DNA of 64,000 nt, from positions 35,736,725 to 35,800,724 of the forward strand of contig NC_091158.1 in the NCBI RefSeq assembly GCF_040958095.1, read 5' to 3'. The notes below the pieces were generated by a model. That model saw only the letters and a list, made by a program, of their open reading frames with translations, made no database searches and was not told where the DNA came from. The position numbers and the translations under genes were made by a program. This DNA comes from Procambarus clarkii (lineage: Eukaryota > Arthropoda > Malacostraca > Decapoda > Cambaridae). Below are positions 13,732-24,874 of this stretch, one piece after another. The stretch's first letter is position 1. Every line of letters starts with the position of its first letter.

Positions 13732-14422
13732 TGTGACGGTAACGCGTTGGTGTTCGGCTGTTCAAAGCTTAGGGGTATGGCCTCGCCACATAGTATTAAA
13801 AAAAAATAGAAAATCTGGAACTTCGTCTGTGGTAAGGTAAGGAGAAGACACACAAAACACAAGTAAACTTTAACAATGAAATTTTAATTACGTTAGATAA
13901 ATAAAACATGAATAAAATGGACAAACAATTTCGTATAATAAAATCAATCAATCAAAATAATAAGAATAATTAAATGACACAATGAAAAGTTACGTTAAGA
14001 CAAAATAACAAGAAGTGCAATATAAAAGTAAATGAAAGGTGCTGGAATATTGGCTTTAAGCTATCACCTCTCTCAGTATACGTACGCTAAAGCTTACGTC
14101 TAGCAGGGAGAAGTGTTAACTGTGAAAGCACGGAATATTCTGAGGACTGAGGTCGTGGCGGCCCCAGACATCAAGTAGTATGGGGGTGAGTGCAGTTGCA
14201 GCCAGACCGGCGACCAATCAGGCGAGGAGCCGGCAGTAAGACAGGTAGTTTGGCGGTTTGAGTCTGAGCAGGTGTCCCTGGCTGCATACGTTTTGCGCTC
14301 TGGCAAACCTTGCTGGTGTTGTTGTCGTTGTTGGACATTTCTTCCATAGTAGTTTTATATATATATAACGACGTAATTGTGGAGGGAAGAGCAGGCTCAA
14401 TCTCTTGAAGGAGATTATCGTC

Positions 14423-14425
<3 letters not shown>
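13732..14425 (-). repeat. 5' LTR of the left Gypsy element
   Basis: 694 bp, the direct partner of 9115-9808. It runs into (TA)n at 14426-14481 and then the SINE satellite. Confidence 0.92.
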
Positions 14426-14481
<56 letters not shown>

Positions 14482-14484
<3 letters not shown>

Positions 14485-17323
14485 AACAAGCCTGAATGGT
14501 CCCCAGGACTATATACAACTGAAAACTCACACCCCAGAAGTGACTCGAACCCATACTCCCACAACTGGTATGTACAGGGACGCCTTAATCCGCTTGACCA
14601 TCACGACCGGACAATAAGGAAGTGATAGCCGAGGCTATTTGAACCACTTCCCCGCCGGCACTCGGATGGTAATCTTGGGCATAGCATTTTATCAAATCAC
14701 CTCATTCTTTGGGGCACACGTGAGGAACACAAATGCAAACAAGCCTGAATGGTCCCCAGGACTATATACAACTGAAAACTCACACCCCAGAAGTGACTCG
14801 AACCCATACTCCCACAACTGGTATGTACAGGGACGCCTTAATCCGCTTGACCATCACGACCGGACAATAAGGAAGTGATAGCCGAGGCTATTTGAACCAC
14901 TTCCCCGCCGGCACTCGGATGGTAATCTTGGGCATAGCATTTTATCAAATCACCTCATTCTTTGGGGCACACGTGAGGAACACAAATGCAAACAAGCCTG
15001 AATGGTCCCCAGGACTATATACAACTGAAAACTCACACCCCAGAAGTGACTCGAACCCATACTCCCACAACTGGTATGTACAGGGACGCCTTAATCCGCT
15101 TGACCATCACGACCGGACAATAAGGAAGTGATAGCCGAGGCTATTTGAACCACTTCCCCGCCGGCACTCGGATGGTAATCTTGGGCATAGCATTTTATCA
15201 AATCACCTCATTCTTTGGGGCACACGTGAGGAACACAAATGCAAACAAGCCTGAATGGTCCCCAGGACTATATACAACTGAAAACTCACACCCCAGAAGT
15301 GACTCGAACCCATACTCCCACAACTGGTATGTACAGGGACGCCTTAATCCGCTTGACCATCACGACCGGACAATAAGGAAGTGATAGCCGAGGCTATTTG
15401 AACCACTTCCCCGCCGGCACTCGGATGGTAATCTTGGGCATAGCATTTTATCAAATCACCTCATTCTTTGGGGCACACGTGAGATTAAGGCGTCCCTGTA
15501 CATACCAGTTGTGGGAGTATGGGTTCGAGTCACTTCTGGGGTGTGAGTTTTCAGTTGTATATAGTCCTGGGGACCATTCAGGCTTGTTTGCATTTGTGTT
15601 CCTCACGTGTGCCCCAAAGAATGAGGTGATTTGATAAAATGCTATGCCCAAGATTACCATCCGAGTGCCGGCGGGGAAGTGGTTCAAATAGCCTCGGCTA
15701 TCACTTCCTTATTGTCCGGTCGTGATGGTCAAGCGGATTAAGGCGTCCCTGTACATACCAGTTGTGGGAGTATGGGTTCGAGTCACTTCTGGGGTGTGAG
15801 TTTTCAGTTGTATATAGTCCTGGGGACCATTCAGGCTTGTTTGCATTTGTGTTCCTCACGTGTGCCCCAAAGAATGAGGTGATTTGATAAAATGCTATGC
15901 CCAAGATTACCATCCGAGTGCCGGCGGGGAAGTGGTTCAAATAGCCTCGGCTATCACTTCCTTATTGTCCGGTCGTGATGGTCAAGCGGATTAAGGCGTC
16001 CCTGTACATACCAGTTGTGGGAGTATGGGTTCGAGTCACTTCTGGGGTGTGAGTTTTCAGTTGTATATAGTCCTGGGGACCATTCAGGCTTGTTTGCATT
16101 TGTGTTCCTCACGTGTGCCCCAAAGAATGAGGTGATTTGATAAAATGCTATGCCCAAGATTACCATCCGAGTGCCGGCGGGGAAGTGGTTCAAATAGCCT
16201 CGGCTATCACTTCCTTATTGTCCGGTCGTGATGGTCAAGCGGATTAAGGCGTCCCTGTACATACCAGTTGTGGGAGTATGGGTTCGAGTCACTTCTGGGG
16301 TGTGAGTTTTCAGTTGTATATAGTCCTGGGGACCATTCAGGCTTGTTTGCATTTGTGTTCCTCACGTGTGCCCCAAAGAATGAGGTGATTTGATAAAATG
16401 CTATGCCCAAGATTACCATCCGAGTGCCGGCGGGGAAGTGGTTCAAATAGCCTCGGCTATCACTTCCTTATTGTCCGGTCGTGATGGTCAAGCGGATTAA
16501 GGCGTCCCTGTACATACCAGTTGTGGGAGTATGGGTTCGAGTCACTTCTGGGGTGTGAGTTTTCAGTTGTATATAGTCCTGGGGACCATTCAGGCTTGTT
16601 TGCATTTGTGTTCCTCACGTGTGCCCCAAAGAATGAGGTGATTTGATAAAATGCTATGCCCAAGATTACCATCCGAGTGCCGGCGGGGAAGTGGTTCAAA
16701 TAGCCTCGGCTATCACTTCCTTTTTGTCCGGTCGTGATGGTCAAGCGGATTAAGGCGTCCCTGTACATACCAGTTGTGGGAGTATGGGTTCGAGTCACTT
16801 CTGGGGTGTGAGTTTTCAGTTGTATATAGTCCTGGGGACCATTCAGGCTTGTTTGCATTTGTGTTCCTCACGTGTGCCCCAAAGAATGAGGTGATTTGAT
16901 AAAATGCTATGCCCAAGATTACCATCCGAGTGCCGGCGGGGAAGTGGTTCAAATAGCCTCGGCTATCACTTCCTTATTGTCCGGTCGTGATGGTCAAGCG
17001 GATTAAGGCGTCCCTGTACATACCAGTTGTGGGAGTATGGGTTCGAGTCACTTCTGGGGTGTGAGTTTTCAGTTGTATATAGTCCTGGGGACCATTCAGG
17101 CTTGTTTGCATTTGTGTTCCTCACGTGTGCCCCAAAGAATGAGGTGATTTGATAAAATGCTATGCCCAAGATTACCATCCGAGTGCCGGCGGGGAAGTGG
17201 TTCAAATAGCCTCGGCTATCACTTCCTTATTGTCCGGTCGTGATGGTCAAGCGGATTAAGGCGTCCCTGTACATACCAGTTGTGGGAGTATGGGTTCGAG
17301 TCACTTCTGGGGTGTGAGTTTTC
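14482..17323. repeat. 253-bp SINE satellite with one strand switch
   Basis: Units start at 14482, 14735, 14988 and 15241 with exactly 253-bp spacing, the SINE lying on the minus strand. At 15482/15483 the array flips and about 7.3 units follow with the SINE on the plus strand, to 17323. In the first unit the A-box TGGTCAAGCGG is at 14600-14590 and the B-box GGTTCGAGTC at 14551-14542. Units are almost identical; one visible change lies near 16723. The 79-residue frames in every unit (for example 14639-14878) are by-products of the repeat. The array ends where a TATATA inside the unit has expanded into (TA)n. Confidence 0.95.
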
Positions 17324-17463
<140 letters not shown>

Positions 17464-17691
17464 GGGTATCACCTCTGGTGCAATTATAGGAACCCACAGC
17501 CTCAGAGAAGGGAACACAGAGCATTCAGAGAATAACTTGCCATTTAACTCTGAATACGTATGAGTGTTTGCTTCTCCTACCACCCCCCCCCTTTTTTATG
17601 GTGTACACTTTATTATGCAAGGTATTACAGTCACATATCTGATTTTATACAAAAAATGTACATTAAGAGGACACAAGAAAAAGTTCGCTTC

Positions 17692-18114
17692 CTAGAGGCT
17701 GTAGATTTCCTCGAACTCCTCCAACGCCGAGCAGGAACCGAGGATGCAGCGAGCATTCCCCCTCTGGATCGCGACACTGAGCCGCTGAAACAGAAAACTT
17801 GCCGCTCTAGGGTCTCTTGTAGTGTCAATGAGCTTGGAACCAAGATCCTTAAGAAACCTTCTTGCACTCTCTCCCCATGGGCCTAGGATCTCAAACCCTA
17901 TTGGAACGAAGTTGTACTTATTATCTAATTGACTGTACTTGACTGACTTGTTTTTCTCTGTGTGTCGCTGCGGCTCCTGCTTGGCCGGCAGAGAGGTTGA
18001 TGTATGTAGTTGCCAGGGTGGATACGCAAGTATAGTCCTATGCCAACTGTTTGCCACCCTTCCATGGGCGCAGTGTGATTCTGTCTGGTCGGCCGGCAAA
18101 GCTAACAGAGTCAC
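17692..18114 (-). pseudogene. LINE C-terminal tail
   Basis: The last coding piece. It contains EKNKSVKYSQLDNKYNFVPI, which supplies the E..K side of the nuclease motif, and FLFQRLSVAIQRGNA near the end, a conserved C-terminal block in this family as I know it. The frame closes near 17692 and is followed by about 230 bp of 3' untranslated sequence with a poly-C/poly-T run at 17582-17596. Confidence 0.6.
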
Positions 18115-18774
18115 GGTTCAGTAGGTTGCGGGGCTCTCTCTCCGCTGGACACTGAGCAGAAGCAAGGCTTCTTTTAATGATGTCATTGACTTCGTCGTGT
18201 CTAGTGTGCCAACCACCAGATTTTCCACAGTGCAGGCCATGCAATCCATATTCATCAGCATCTGCCTTGCCGCAAATACACCTATGAACAGTGTGGATAG
18301 GGGCACCAAGGCGGAGAACGGCTGCAATACGGAGCTCCTGCGGATCAAGACGTGTGCCTGTCGCAGACATAGGGCCTGCCAAAAGAAAGTCCCCTGCATG
18401 GGGAGCCTGCACAGCTGTGAGGCGTACACGATCACTAGGGGTTGTTGCTGCCTCCAGGAAAGCTGTGCAATGGGGCTGTCCCAACTGGATTGTTTCTTGG
18501 TTTTCGGCATGGCTGGTCTGAGTGCTGGGTCTGCCATTGTACCCAATTTCGTGTCGCATTCTGTGTAGTGGGGGTCCTGTAGCCCCGCTACATCACTCAG
18601 GTGGTCACGTAGAATTTCCTTAACCAGGTCATCTGATGCTGAGGAGGAAGACAGGAAGGCTGGGACAGCAATTTGGGTAGCGGTGCGGACACCGAAGCCA
18701 CCGAGCCTGACAGGAAGAGTGGCTTGTTTCCACTGGCATTCGTTGAGGGAGAGGTTAACAACTTTTTCCAGCAT
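18038..18774 (-). pseudogene. LINE C-terminal CCHC and nuclease region
   Basis: Two overlapping frames (18774-18118 and 18559-18038). The second holds CICGKADADEYGLHGLHC, a CCHC-like cluster, then GRPDRITLRPW, which fits the PD part of a PD-(D/E)XK nuclease as in restriction-like endonuclease LINEs. It was probably the target-nicking domain. The frame stops at 18038 and homologous sequence goes on in 18114-17692. Confidence 0.65.
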
Positions 18775-18879
18775 GGTCTTCAGTAAGAGGTCATACTCTT
18801 CAAGCTTTCGTTTGTCGTAAGATGGGGCGCACCTCAGAAAGTAGGTTAGCCTCGGAAGGGATAGGCATTTGGTGAAGAG

Positions 18880-19527
18880 TTATAAAGCATCGTGGGCATC
18901 GATGTCACGTATTCTGTCCTCCATCCTCCTAAGGTCTGCGATTTTCTTGTCAAGGATCTCCTCAATGGCGTTAGACCCGAGGGGGGCTCCAAGGACGGTG
19001 TTGTTCTCGGCCCTAATGACATGGGCTCCAGGCAAGGCAGACCTTATTCTAGCTACGATGTCTGGGTTGGAGGAGACTACTTCACACTTGGAAGGGTTCA
19101 GGAAGACACCCAGACTTACTTCTTGCTCCCTTATTTTCCTGATATCTGCCAAGAGGTGGTCCACGGTGCCAGCTATAGTGCTATCATCCAAAAACCAGGT
19201 GTTGAACTCGCTGGACAAGCTTTCGGTGATTTCTTTTAAGACTAAGCAGAAAAGAAGGGGAGCAAGAGGATCACCTTCCTGAACACCTTCACATGATCTG
19301 ATTTCATATTCACCAAAGAGCAGTTTTGACTCACCACTGTAGCACGATAGTATGAACGGGTAGAGGGGCCGGAAATGACGATGTACAACACAAAGTACTG
19401 CATCTCTTCTGACCATGTTGAAGGCATTCTTAAAGTCTAGTTTGAGGCAGGGCCTTTTCATCAGAAATGTTGGTGATGTATGCTCGTGCTGCATGGGCAG
19501 CCGCTTCACAGCCTTGGGGGATTCCAA
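18880..19527 (-). pseudogene. LINE reverse transcriptase core
   Basis: 215 residues. LKLDFKNAFN carries the first catalytic aspartate (block A). QEGDPLAPLLF is block B'. WFLDDSTIAG is the catalytic block C, with LDD in place of the common ADD. NPSKCEVV follows as block D. This order is a complete palm domain of a non-LTR reverse transcriptase that would copy element RNA at the target. Upstream fingers lie in other frames, so the protein is not intact. Confidence 0.85.
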
Positions 19528-19553
19528 ATCCTAGCTGGATTGGTTTCAGCAAT

Positions 19554-20054
19554 TCAGCCGCTTGCTGGCTGACAACCGTCGTAGCGGCCTTGGCAATCAG
19601 GCGTCGGAGAGTGTTGTCCAACAGCGATTGGCCTGATTCCTTCGTCCTTCTTTTTGAGAGCACAAAGGGAGGCACCAAAAAAGAGAGGCCTGATGACCTC
19701 AGGTATCTCACCAGCCAGGCACATGTTGACGAACCTTGTGAGTTCCATAAGAAGATCTTGTGTAGCATCACCAACCGCAGGATTTAACATTTGCTTGATG
19801 TGTTGAGGTTTTAACCCTGTAAAGTCGCCTGCTGACACAGGGGAAAAAGTAAGGGCTGCTTTGTAGACCTCAGATTCACCAACAGTTAATGGGTCCGAAG
19901 TGATGTTGGCTGGTGGCGGAACGATGTTGTCGCCTTGAGGGGCTCTGGGTGGGTGCTTGCCTTTGCAGGGCCCATGCCGTGGCTGAGTTTCGAGGAGCAA
20001 TTTTCTCGTCACTGGTGAGGACTCTAATAGCACTTGCGGTATTTCCCTCTTCAA
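19554..20054 (-). pseudogene. LINE linker and early RT region
   Basis: 166 residues. SAGDFTGLKPQHIKQ and KKDEGIRPIAVG correspond to the RT region before the catalytic blocks (the 'RPIAVG' block). The next block (LGFGIPQGCEAA) is found in an overlapping frame (19774-19430), showing another frame change. Confidence 0.65.
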
Positions 20055-20690
20055 TTTTCTTGGTGATTTGTGCTCTTATTTTGTACGTTTCCGTTATGTT
20101 GTTGTTGCCATTTCTGCGGTGAGTGTGTTTTGCTCGAAGAGGCAGGTGAACTAGGTTATCTCTCCTTGGGTATTCAATTATCGCCCTCAGGACCGAGGAT
20201 GCAAGTGATTTGTCCCTCCTTGGAGGGACGGTGAGGCATACATTGCCAAACAAAAGGACATTATGCCACGCTTGAATATTTTCCGGAGCATCATTGACCC
20301 TTTTCAGAAGATTACAGAGTTTGGCTGCTGCATTTGGGCAGGCTGCTTTTGGGATGTGTGGTAATGTTCTAGCAGACGTCGCTATGATCGCTTGGGTGAG
20401 GTTTTCAGAAGAGATTAGGTTAATGGGAATCTCTTCTCTAACTGTCAATGGCAGCTGGCCATTGCTTCCCTTTGGAAGCTGGTGGGAACCACTGCATCTT
20501 ACCTCGTTGACGGTGTGAAAGCGGATGACACCACCGTTGGAGTTTATGGCGGTGTTTTTGTTGCATACTCGGCAAAAACCTCTATTAGGAGTAGCTGTTG
20601 GCACCTCAAGGCTTGTGAAGTCCTGCCCGACCGCTGGGACCCCTTCCATTTCAACTCGGTTGGGAGAGTTAAACTGTGAATTGTTCTGTA
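19876..20690 (-). pseudogene. LINE N-terminal zinc-finger region
   Basis: The start is unclear because the frame runs unbroken out of the adjacent 19-bp minisatellite. The element part holds FCRVCNKNT followed by a spaced H and C (RFHTVNEVRCSGSH), a probable nucleic-acid binding zinc finger, then a basic region typical of the area before reverse transcriptase. The frame ends where the next begins to overlap (20054-19554), so coding continues by a frame change. Confidence 0.65.
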
Positions 20691-20736
20691 GAGGGGGGCA
20701 AACACATTTGGTCATGGCCAAGACACTACCAGCAAC

Positions 20737-21085
20737 TGGGTGTGGAGGCATCAACTGGGTGTGGAGCCAGCAACTGGGTGTGGACCCAGCAACTGGGTGT
20801 GGAGGCATCAACTGGGTGTGGAGGCATCAACTGGGTGTGGAGGCATCAGCTGGGTGTGGAGCCAGCAGCTGGGTGTGGAGCCAGCAACTGGGTGTGGAGC
20901 CAGCATCTGGGTGTGGAGGCATCAACTGGGTGTGGAGCCAGCAACTGGGTGTAGAGCCAGAAAATGGGTGTGGAGCAAGCAACTGGGTGTGGAACCAGCA
21001 GCTGGGTGTGGAGCCAGCAACTAGGTGTGGAGGCATCAACTGGATGTAGAGTCCGCAACTTGGTGTGAAGGCCGCGGCTGGGTGT
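20737..21085. repeat. 19-bp minisatellite
   Basis: About 18 copies of CTGGGTGTGGAGCCAGCAA and a second form with AGGCATCAA. The two forms are interspersed. Because 19 is not a multiple of three, several frames read through on both strands; these frames are not genes. The repeat directly abuts the 5' end of the broken LINE. Confidence 0.92.
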
Positions 21086-21115
21086 GGAGGACGGTGGGGC
21101 GAGGGTCAGCTCAGG

Positions 21116-21329
21116 TAATATCTTCAGCCATGTGCGATTTATACTTCTACCATAACTCTGTTGGAGATGAAGGAGAGCCGGAGGTCAATATGATTGCAAA
21201 CAATGCACGAATTTGATTTGAATGTGACGTGTTGGGCGCGTCATTAATGCATACATCCCAGTGTCGGTCGTTCTCCAATAAATTCAGAGTTATGGTAGAA
21301 ATATAAATTGCACATGGCTGAAGATATTA
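21116..21329. repeat. Inverted repeat, arms ~45 bp
   Basis: The left arm (21116-21160) begins TAATATCTTCAGCCATGTG and returns as its complement at 21285-21329. The pairing continues inward through TTGGAGA / TCTCCAA with a small offset. The spacer is about 120 bp. It could be a small foldback element or a hairpin left by rearrangement next to the Helitron. No coding capacity. Confidence 0.8.
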
Positions 21330-21334
21330 TCCCT

Positions 21335-22385
21335 AGAATACGAAGGAAAATTCAAATATGACCAAGGATTTCACAGCAGAAATCTACAACGAAACGTTTT
21401 GATAATGATTGAAGATTTGTGCTTAGAAATCGCGAACAAATTTCTAAATCAATTGGCAATGCCATCACCGAATCGATCTGCTGCTGCTTCGTTGGATGTA
21501 GAATTGCGTCGTGAACAAAATTAAAACACTAGTGATCTATTGTCGTATGTGCAATCAAATATTCCTAAGCTAATGCTCGAACGAAAAGGCATTTACAATC
21601 ATATAATTCAAATTGTCAATAACGGATTTGGAGAAATCTTCTTAGATGCGCCAGGAGAAACTGTAAATCCTTCCTAATTAGATTGATTCTGGCAGCATTT
21701 AGATCCCAAAATGGCATAACCTTAGCTCTTGAGTCGTCCGGAATAGCTGCGACATTGTTACCAGGTGGAAATGTAACTGCCACTTTAGCTTAGAAATTGC
21801 CATTGAACATGCAAATCATTGAAACTCCCACGTGCAACATTTCGAAAGCATCCGGCATGGGAAAAGTATTGCAGAAATGTAAACTTATTGTTTGGGATGA
21901 ATGCCCAATTACCCACAAAAAACCGCTCGAGGCTCTTGATCGATCAGTGCAAGATTTGCGTGGAAACATCAGACCATTTGGGAAATTGCTTGCAGGAGAT
22001 TTCAGGCAAACCTTACCTGAAGTTCCTACATCGATACCAGCAAACGAAATAAATGCTAGCCTAAAATACTCTTCTTTGTGGCGCCACGTAAAGACGTTAA
22101 AATTAACTACAAATATGCGTGTCGAGCTGCAAAACGATGCATCAGCTAAGATATTCTCACATCAATTTCTGGAATTTGGGAACGGAAACGTGCCGGTTGA
22201 TCTGACCTCAGGACGAATTTCATTGCCTCATCACTTCTTCAATTTAGTGAAGTCAAAAGAAGAATTTGTTGAAAAAGTATTTCCCAATATTCAAACCAAT
22301 TATATGAATCACGATTGGCTGAATGAACGACCTCTTCTTACGGCCAAGAACAAAGACGTCTACGAATTGGTCAGTCAGGTGCAGT
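21335..22385 (+). pseudogene. Helitron PIF1-like helicase fragment
   Basis: Rolling-circle DNA transposon remnant. The ordered signs are a Walker A region near 21645-21665, degraded (DAPGETVNPS instead of the usual DAPGGTGKT), then broken sequence to 21790, then a 198-residue open frame (21797-22393). That frame holds the Walker B block VWDECPITHKKPLEALDR, LAGDFRQTLPEV (motif III) and KTLKLTTNMRV (motif IV). Helicase motifs beyond ERPLLTAKN are missing, where a CR1 LINE begins. No Rep HUH nuclease is present, and no Helitron ends were found. Confidence 0.8.
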
Positions 22386-22443
22386 CACAGTGAGAGGTTG
22401 TGTTAGCTGGAGCTCCGATTCTAATAACATTATTATTGCAATA

Positions 22444-23004
22444 ATGGAAGGATTAGTGAAGGATTTGGTGAGTCTGGTTGGAGCTCTGAGAGCAGAGATG
22501 GATTCCCTGTGGGAGGAGGTACGACGGCTGAGACTTCGGGAGGAAACGAAGGAGGAGGCCAGTGTTGACGGGACCTCATTAAGAAGGACTGATGGGACCA
22601 GTATTAAGAAGTCCTCGTCTTGGCAAGTTGTGAAAGACAGGGGTCTTAAGAAGACCTTGGCAAAACCGACAACTAATAGCCTACAACTAAGGACTTTTAA
22701 CGCATTTGACGTATTAGAAGACGAGCGCTGTGTTGAACCTGTTGTTCAACGTGGTGGCAAAGACAAAGAAACGAGGAGCATTGAAGCGCAGGTCCCTCAA
22801 ACGGCTCGAAAGGAAAAGGGAGAATCGAAGCGAATTTTGGTTGTGGGAGATTCCCAGGTGAGGTATTTAGACAGAACGTTTTGTGCCAGAGATAGGGGGA
22901 ACAGATTAAGGGTTTGCTATCCGGGAGCTGGAATTGGTGATATTGTTGGAAACATGAATGAATATTATGACGGGAAATGGAAACAAACCCATTATTTGTA
23001 TTAG
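22444..23004 (+). pseudogene. CR1 ORF1, first part (coiled region and esterase block I)
   Basis: An ATG at 22444 follows an in-frame upstream extension to 22390. The N-terminus (DLVSLVGALRAEMDSLWEEV) looks like a short coiled coil, followed by a basic low-complexity linker and KRILVVGDSQVRYLDRTF. GDS is block I of SGNH hydrolases, with the serine nucleophile. Esterase-type ORF1 proteins are known in CR1 elements. The frame runs past the domain and ends at 23004, while the homologous sequence shifts to the next frame near 22960. Confidence 0.75.
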
Positions 23005-23353
23005 TGCAGGGGGTAATGATGTTGGACGAGTTAGGAGTGAGGAACTAATACAGAGATTCAGGACAGCCATTGAATTAGTAAGGAGCAAGGGAGGAATCCC
23101 GATCATATGTGGCATTCTTCCAAGAAAGGGAGTGGGAAATGAATGGATGTCAAGGGCACTTGGTGTCAATTGCCGGCTGGAAAGATATTACAAATCAAAT
23201 GCAATATCTTTCACAGACAACTGGGAACACTTCTATGGAAGAAATGAAGTGTATGCTCGTGATGGGGTGCATCTATTGAGAGCTGGGGTTGTTGCTGTTG
23301 CGAACTCATTGGAAGAAGTGGTTAGAGGTGTTTGTTTGGGTTTAAACTGTTAG
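22958..23353 (+). pseudogene. CR1 ORF1, second part (esterase blocks III and V)
   Basis: Contains ISAGGNDVG (block III, G-x-N-D) and YARDGVHLLRAG (block V, D-x-x-H, the catalytic Asp and His). Together with GDS upstream, all four SGNH signature residues are visible, though in two frames. The end overlaps the next frame (23332) slightly, as expected for the ORF1/ORF2 junction of CR1. Confidence 0.75.
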
Positions 23354-24234
23354 TAGATAGAAGTATGGGAATTGATTTGGAGGAAGGAGATAATAAAAGT
23401 ATGTGTTTGTGGGAGAAAGGAATTGGCAAAATGATCAGGGAAAGAGAAGGGCCTCAAAATAACAATTCACTTAGGGTATATTACACTAACAGTAGAAGTC
23501 TAAGAAATAAAATTAACGAATTAAATGCTCTTGTCTGCACAGAAAAAATAGATATTATTGCACTTACCGAAACGTGGATGAATGTAGAAAATAGAGAACT
23601 ATTAGCTGAATATCAAATAAATGGATTTAAACTATTTCACACAGATAGATATATTAGACGAGGAGGAGGAGTAGCCATATATGTTAGGGACAATTTGAAA
23701 TGTAGTCTCAAAGAGGGAATCAAAACTGAGCCACACACAGAAACTATTTGGATAGAATTATACGAAAAAGCAAATATTATAATAGGAGTTATATATAGGC
23801 CACCAAATTTAGACAGAATGGAAGCAAAGCGTCTATGGGATGAAATATCTAGGGCATCTAGATCTAACAGTATTTACGTCATGGGTGACTTTAATTTTAG
23901 TGGAATAAACTGGTTGAACAAAACAGGGAATAGTGAAGCAGAAGATTTTCTAGAATTAATTGACGATTGCTTTCTTACGCAACACATTAAGGAACCAACA
24001 CGGGAAACTAATATTTTAGATTTAGTGTTAACTAACAGGGAAACACAAATTAATGACATCGAAATTGGGAGTAAGCTAGGGAACAGTGATCACAAAGAAA
24101 TCAGATTTAGCATAGAATGGAATAGACCTGTAGGAGAAAATTCTGTTAAAGTGCCAGATTTTCGAAAAGCTGATTTTAATAGCCTAAGAAATTTTTTGGG
24201 TCAAATTGATTGGAAAGTCTTGGGTATGGGGTGA
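23332..24234 (+). pseudogene. CR1 ORF2, apurinic endonuclease
   Basis: 300 residues. In order: TNSRSLRNK (N of the first motif), ALTETWM (catalytic E), VIYRPPN, VMGDFNFSG (D and N), and GNSDHKEI (terminal D-H). This is a complete AP-endonuclease-like set that would nick DNA for target-primed reverse transcription. The frame ends at 24234, and related sequence resumes in another frame after about 40 bp. Confidence 0.85.
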
Positions 24235-24295
24235 GGGCCGGTCTTGGAGCGAGACATGAACCCAGCGATAAGGTGACGTAAATGGGGATTTCGAT

Positions 24296-24823
24296 GTGGA
24301 TTCAATATATAACTTATTTAAGAATATTCTAAACAAAGCACAGGAACGTAGTATACCATACAAATTGAATAGATCGAATACTAATGACCCAAAGTGGATA
24401 ACAAAGAATTTGAAGAACCTTATAGGTAAAAAGAGAGCTTGGTACAAAAGGATTAAAAATGGGGAGGTCACTTTAGAACAGGAATTCGTACAACTGGTTA
24501 GAAATGTTAAAAAAGAGATAAGGAAAGTAAAAAGAAACTATGAAGTTCGCATAGCAGGGCAAGCAAAGACAAATCCTAAAGGGTTTTTTCAGTTATATCG
24601 TACTAAGACTAGGGAAAGGATAGGTCCATTAAAAACTGAGACAGGTCAAATAACAGATAGTGATGAAGAGATGAGTAGTATTTTTAATAAATATTTTGTA
24701 TCTGTATTTACTAAAGAGGAACTTAACAATATGCCTTCAGCCGAACAAGTCTATGTGGGTGGGGACGAGGACAGGTTGACGAGTTTAGCAGTTACCAGGG
24801 AGGATGTTCTTAAACATCCTTAA
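24296..24823 (+). pseudogene. CR1 ORF2, linker between EN and RT
   Basis: 175 residues. Includes NDPKWITKNLKNLIGKKRAW and FNKYFVSVFTKEE, the conserved pre-RT region of CR1-like ORF2. It closes at a stop just after a small local duplication (GGAGGATGTT appears twice, near 24798 and 24826), which may be what changed the frame. Confidence 0.8.
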
Positions 24824-24874
24824 AGGGAGGATGTTGTAAAACTCAAACCAAATAAATCCCCAGGGCCGGATGAA

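Larger units (their letters stand above)
9115..14425 (-). mobile_element. Ty3/Gypsy-type LTR element, left copy
   Basis: A fossil LTR element on the minus strand. Direct 694-bp LTRs (9115-9808, 13732-14425) start TGTGACG and end CGTCACA, differ by a few percent and so suggest a fairly young insertion. It sits in (TA)n, so the target duplication (ATAT fits) is not informative. The recognisable internal parts are gag, zinc knuckle, retropepsin, integrase with GPY/F tail, and RNase H-like pieces. The domain set is incomplete and I judge it broken, with at least two lesions. A GGGGGAGAGT polypurine tract lies against the 3' LTR (9818-9809). Confidence 0.9.

Noticed and set aside
14639-14878. 79-residue frames in each 253-bp unit, and CRISPR-like regular spacing
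   Set aside because: Units are directly adjacent with no unique spacers and are SINE-derived; the frames are by-products.
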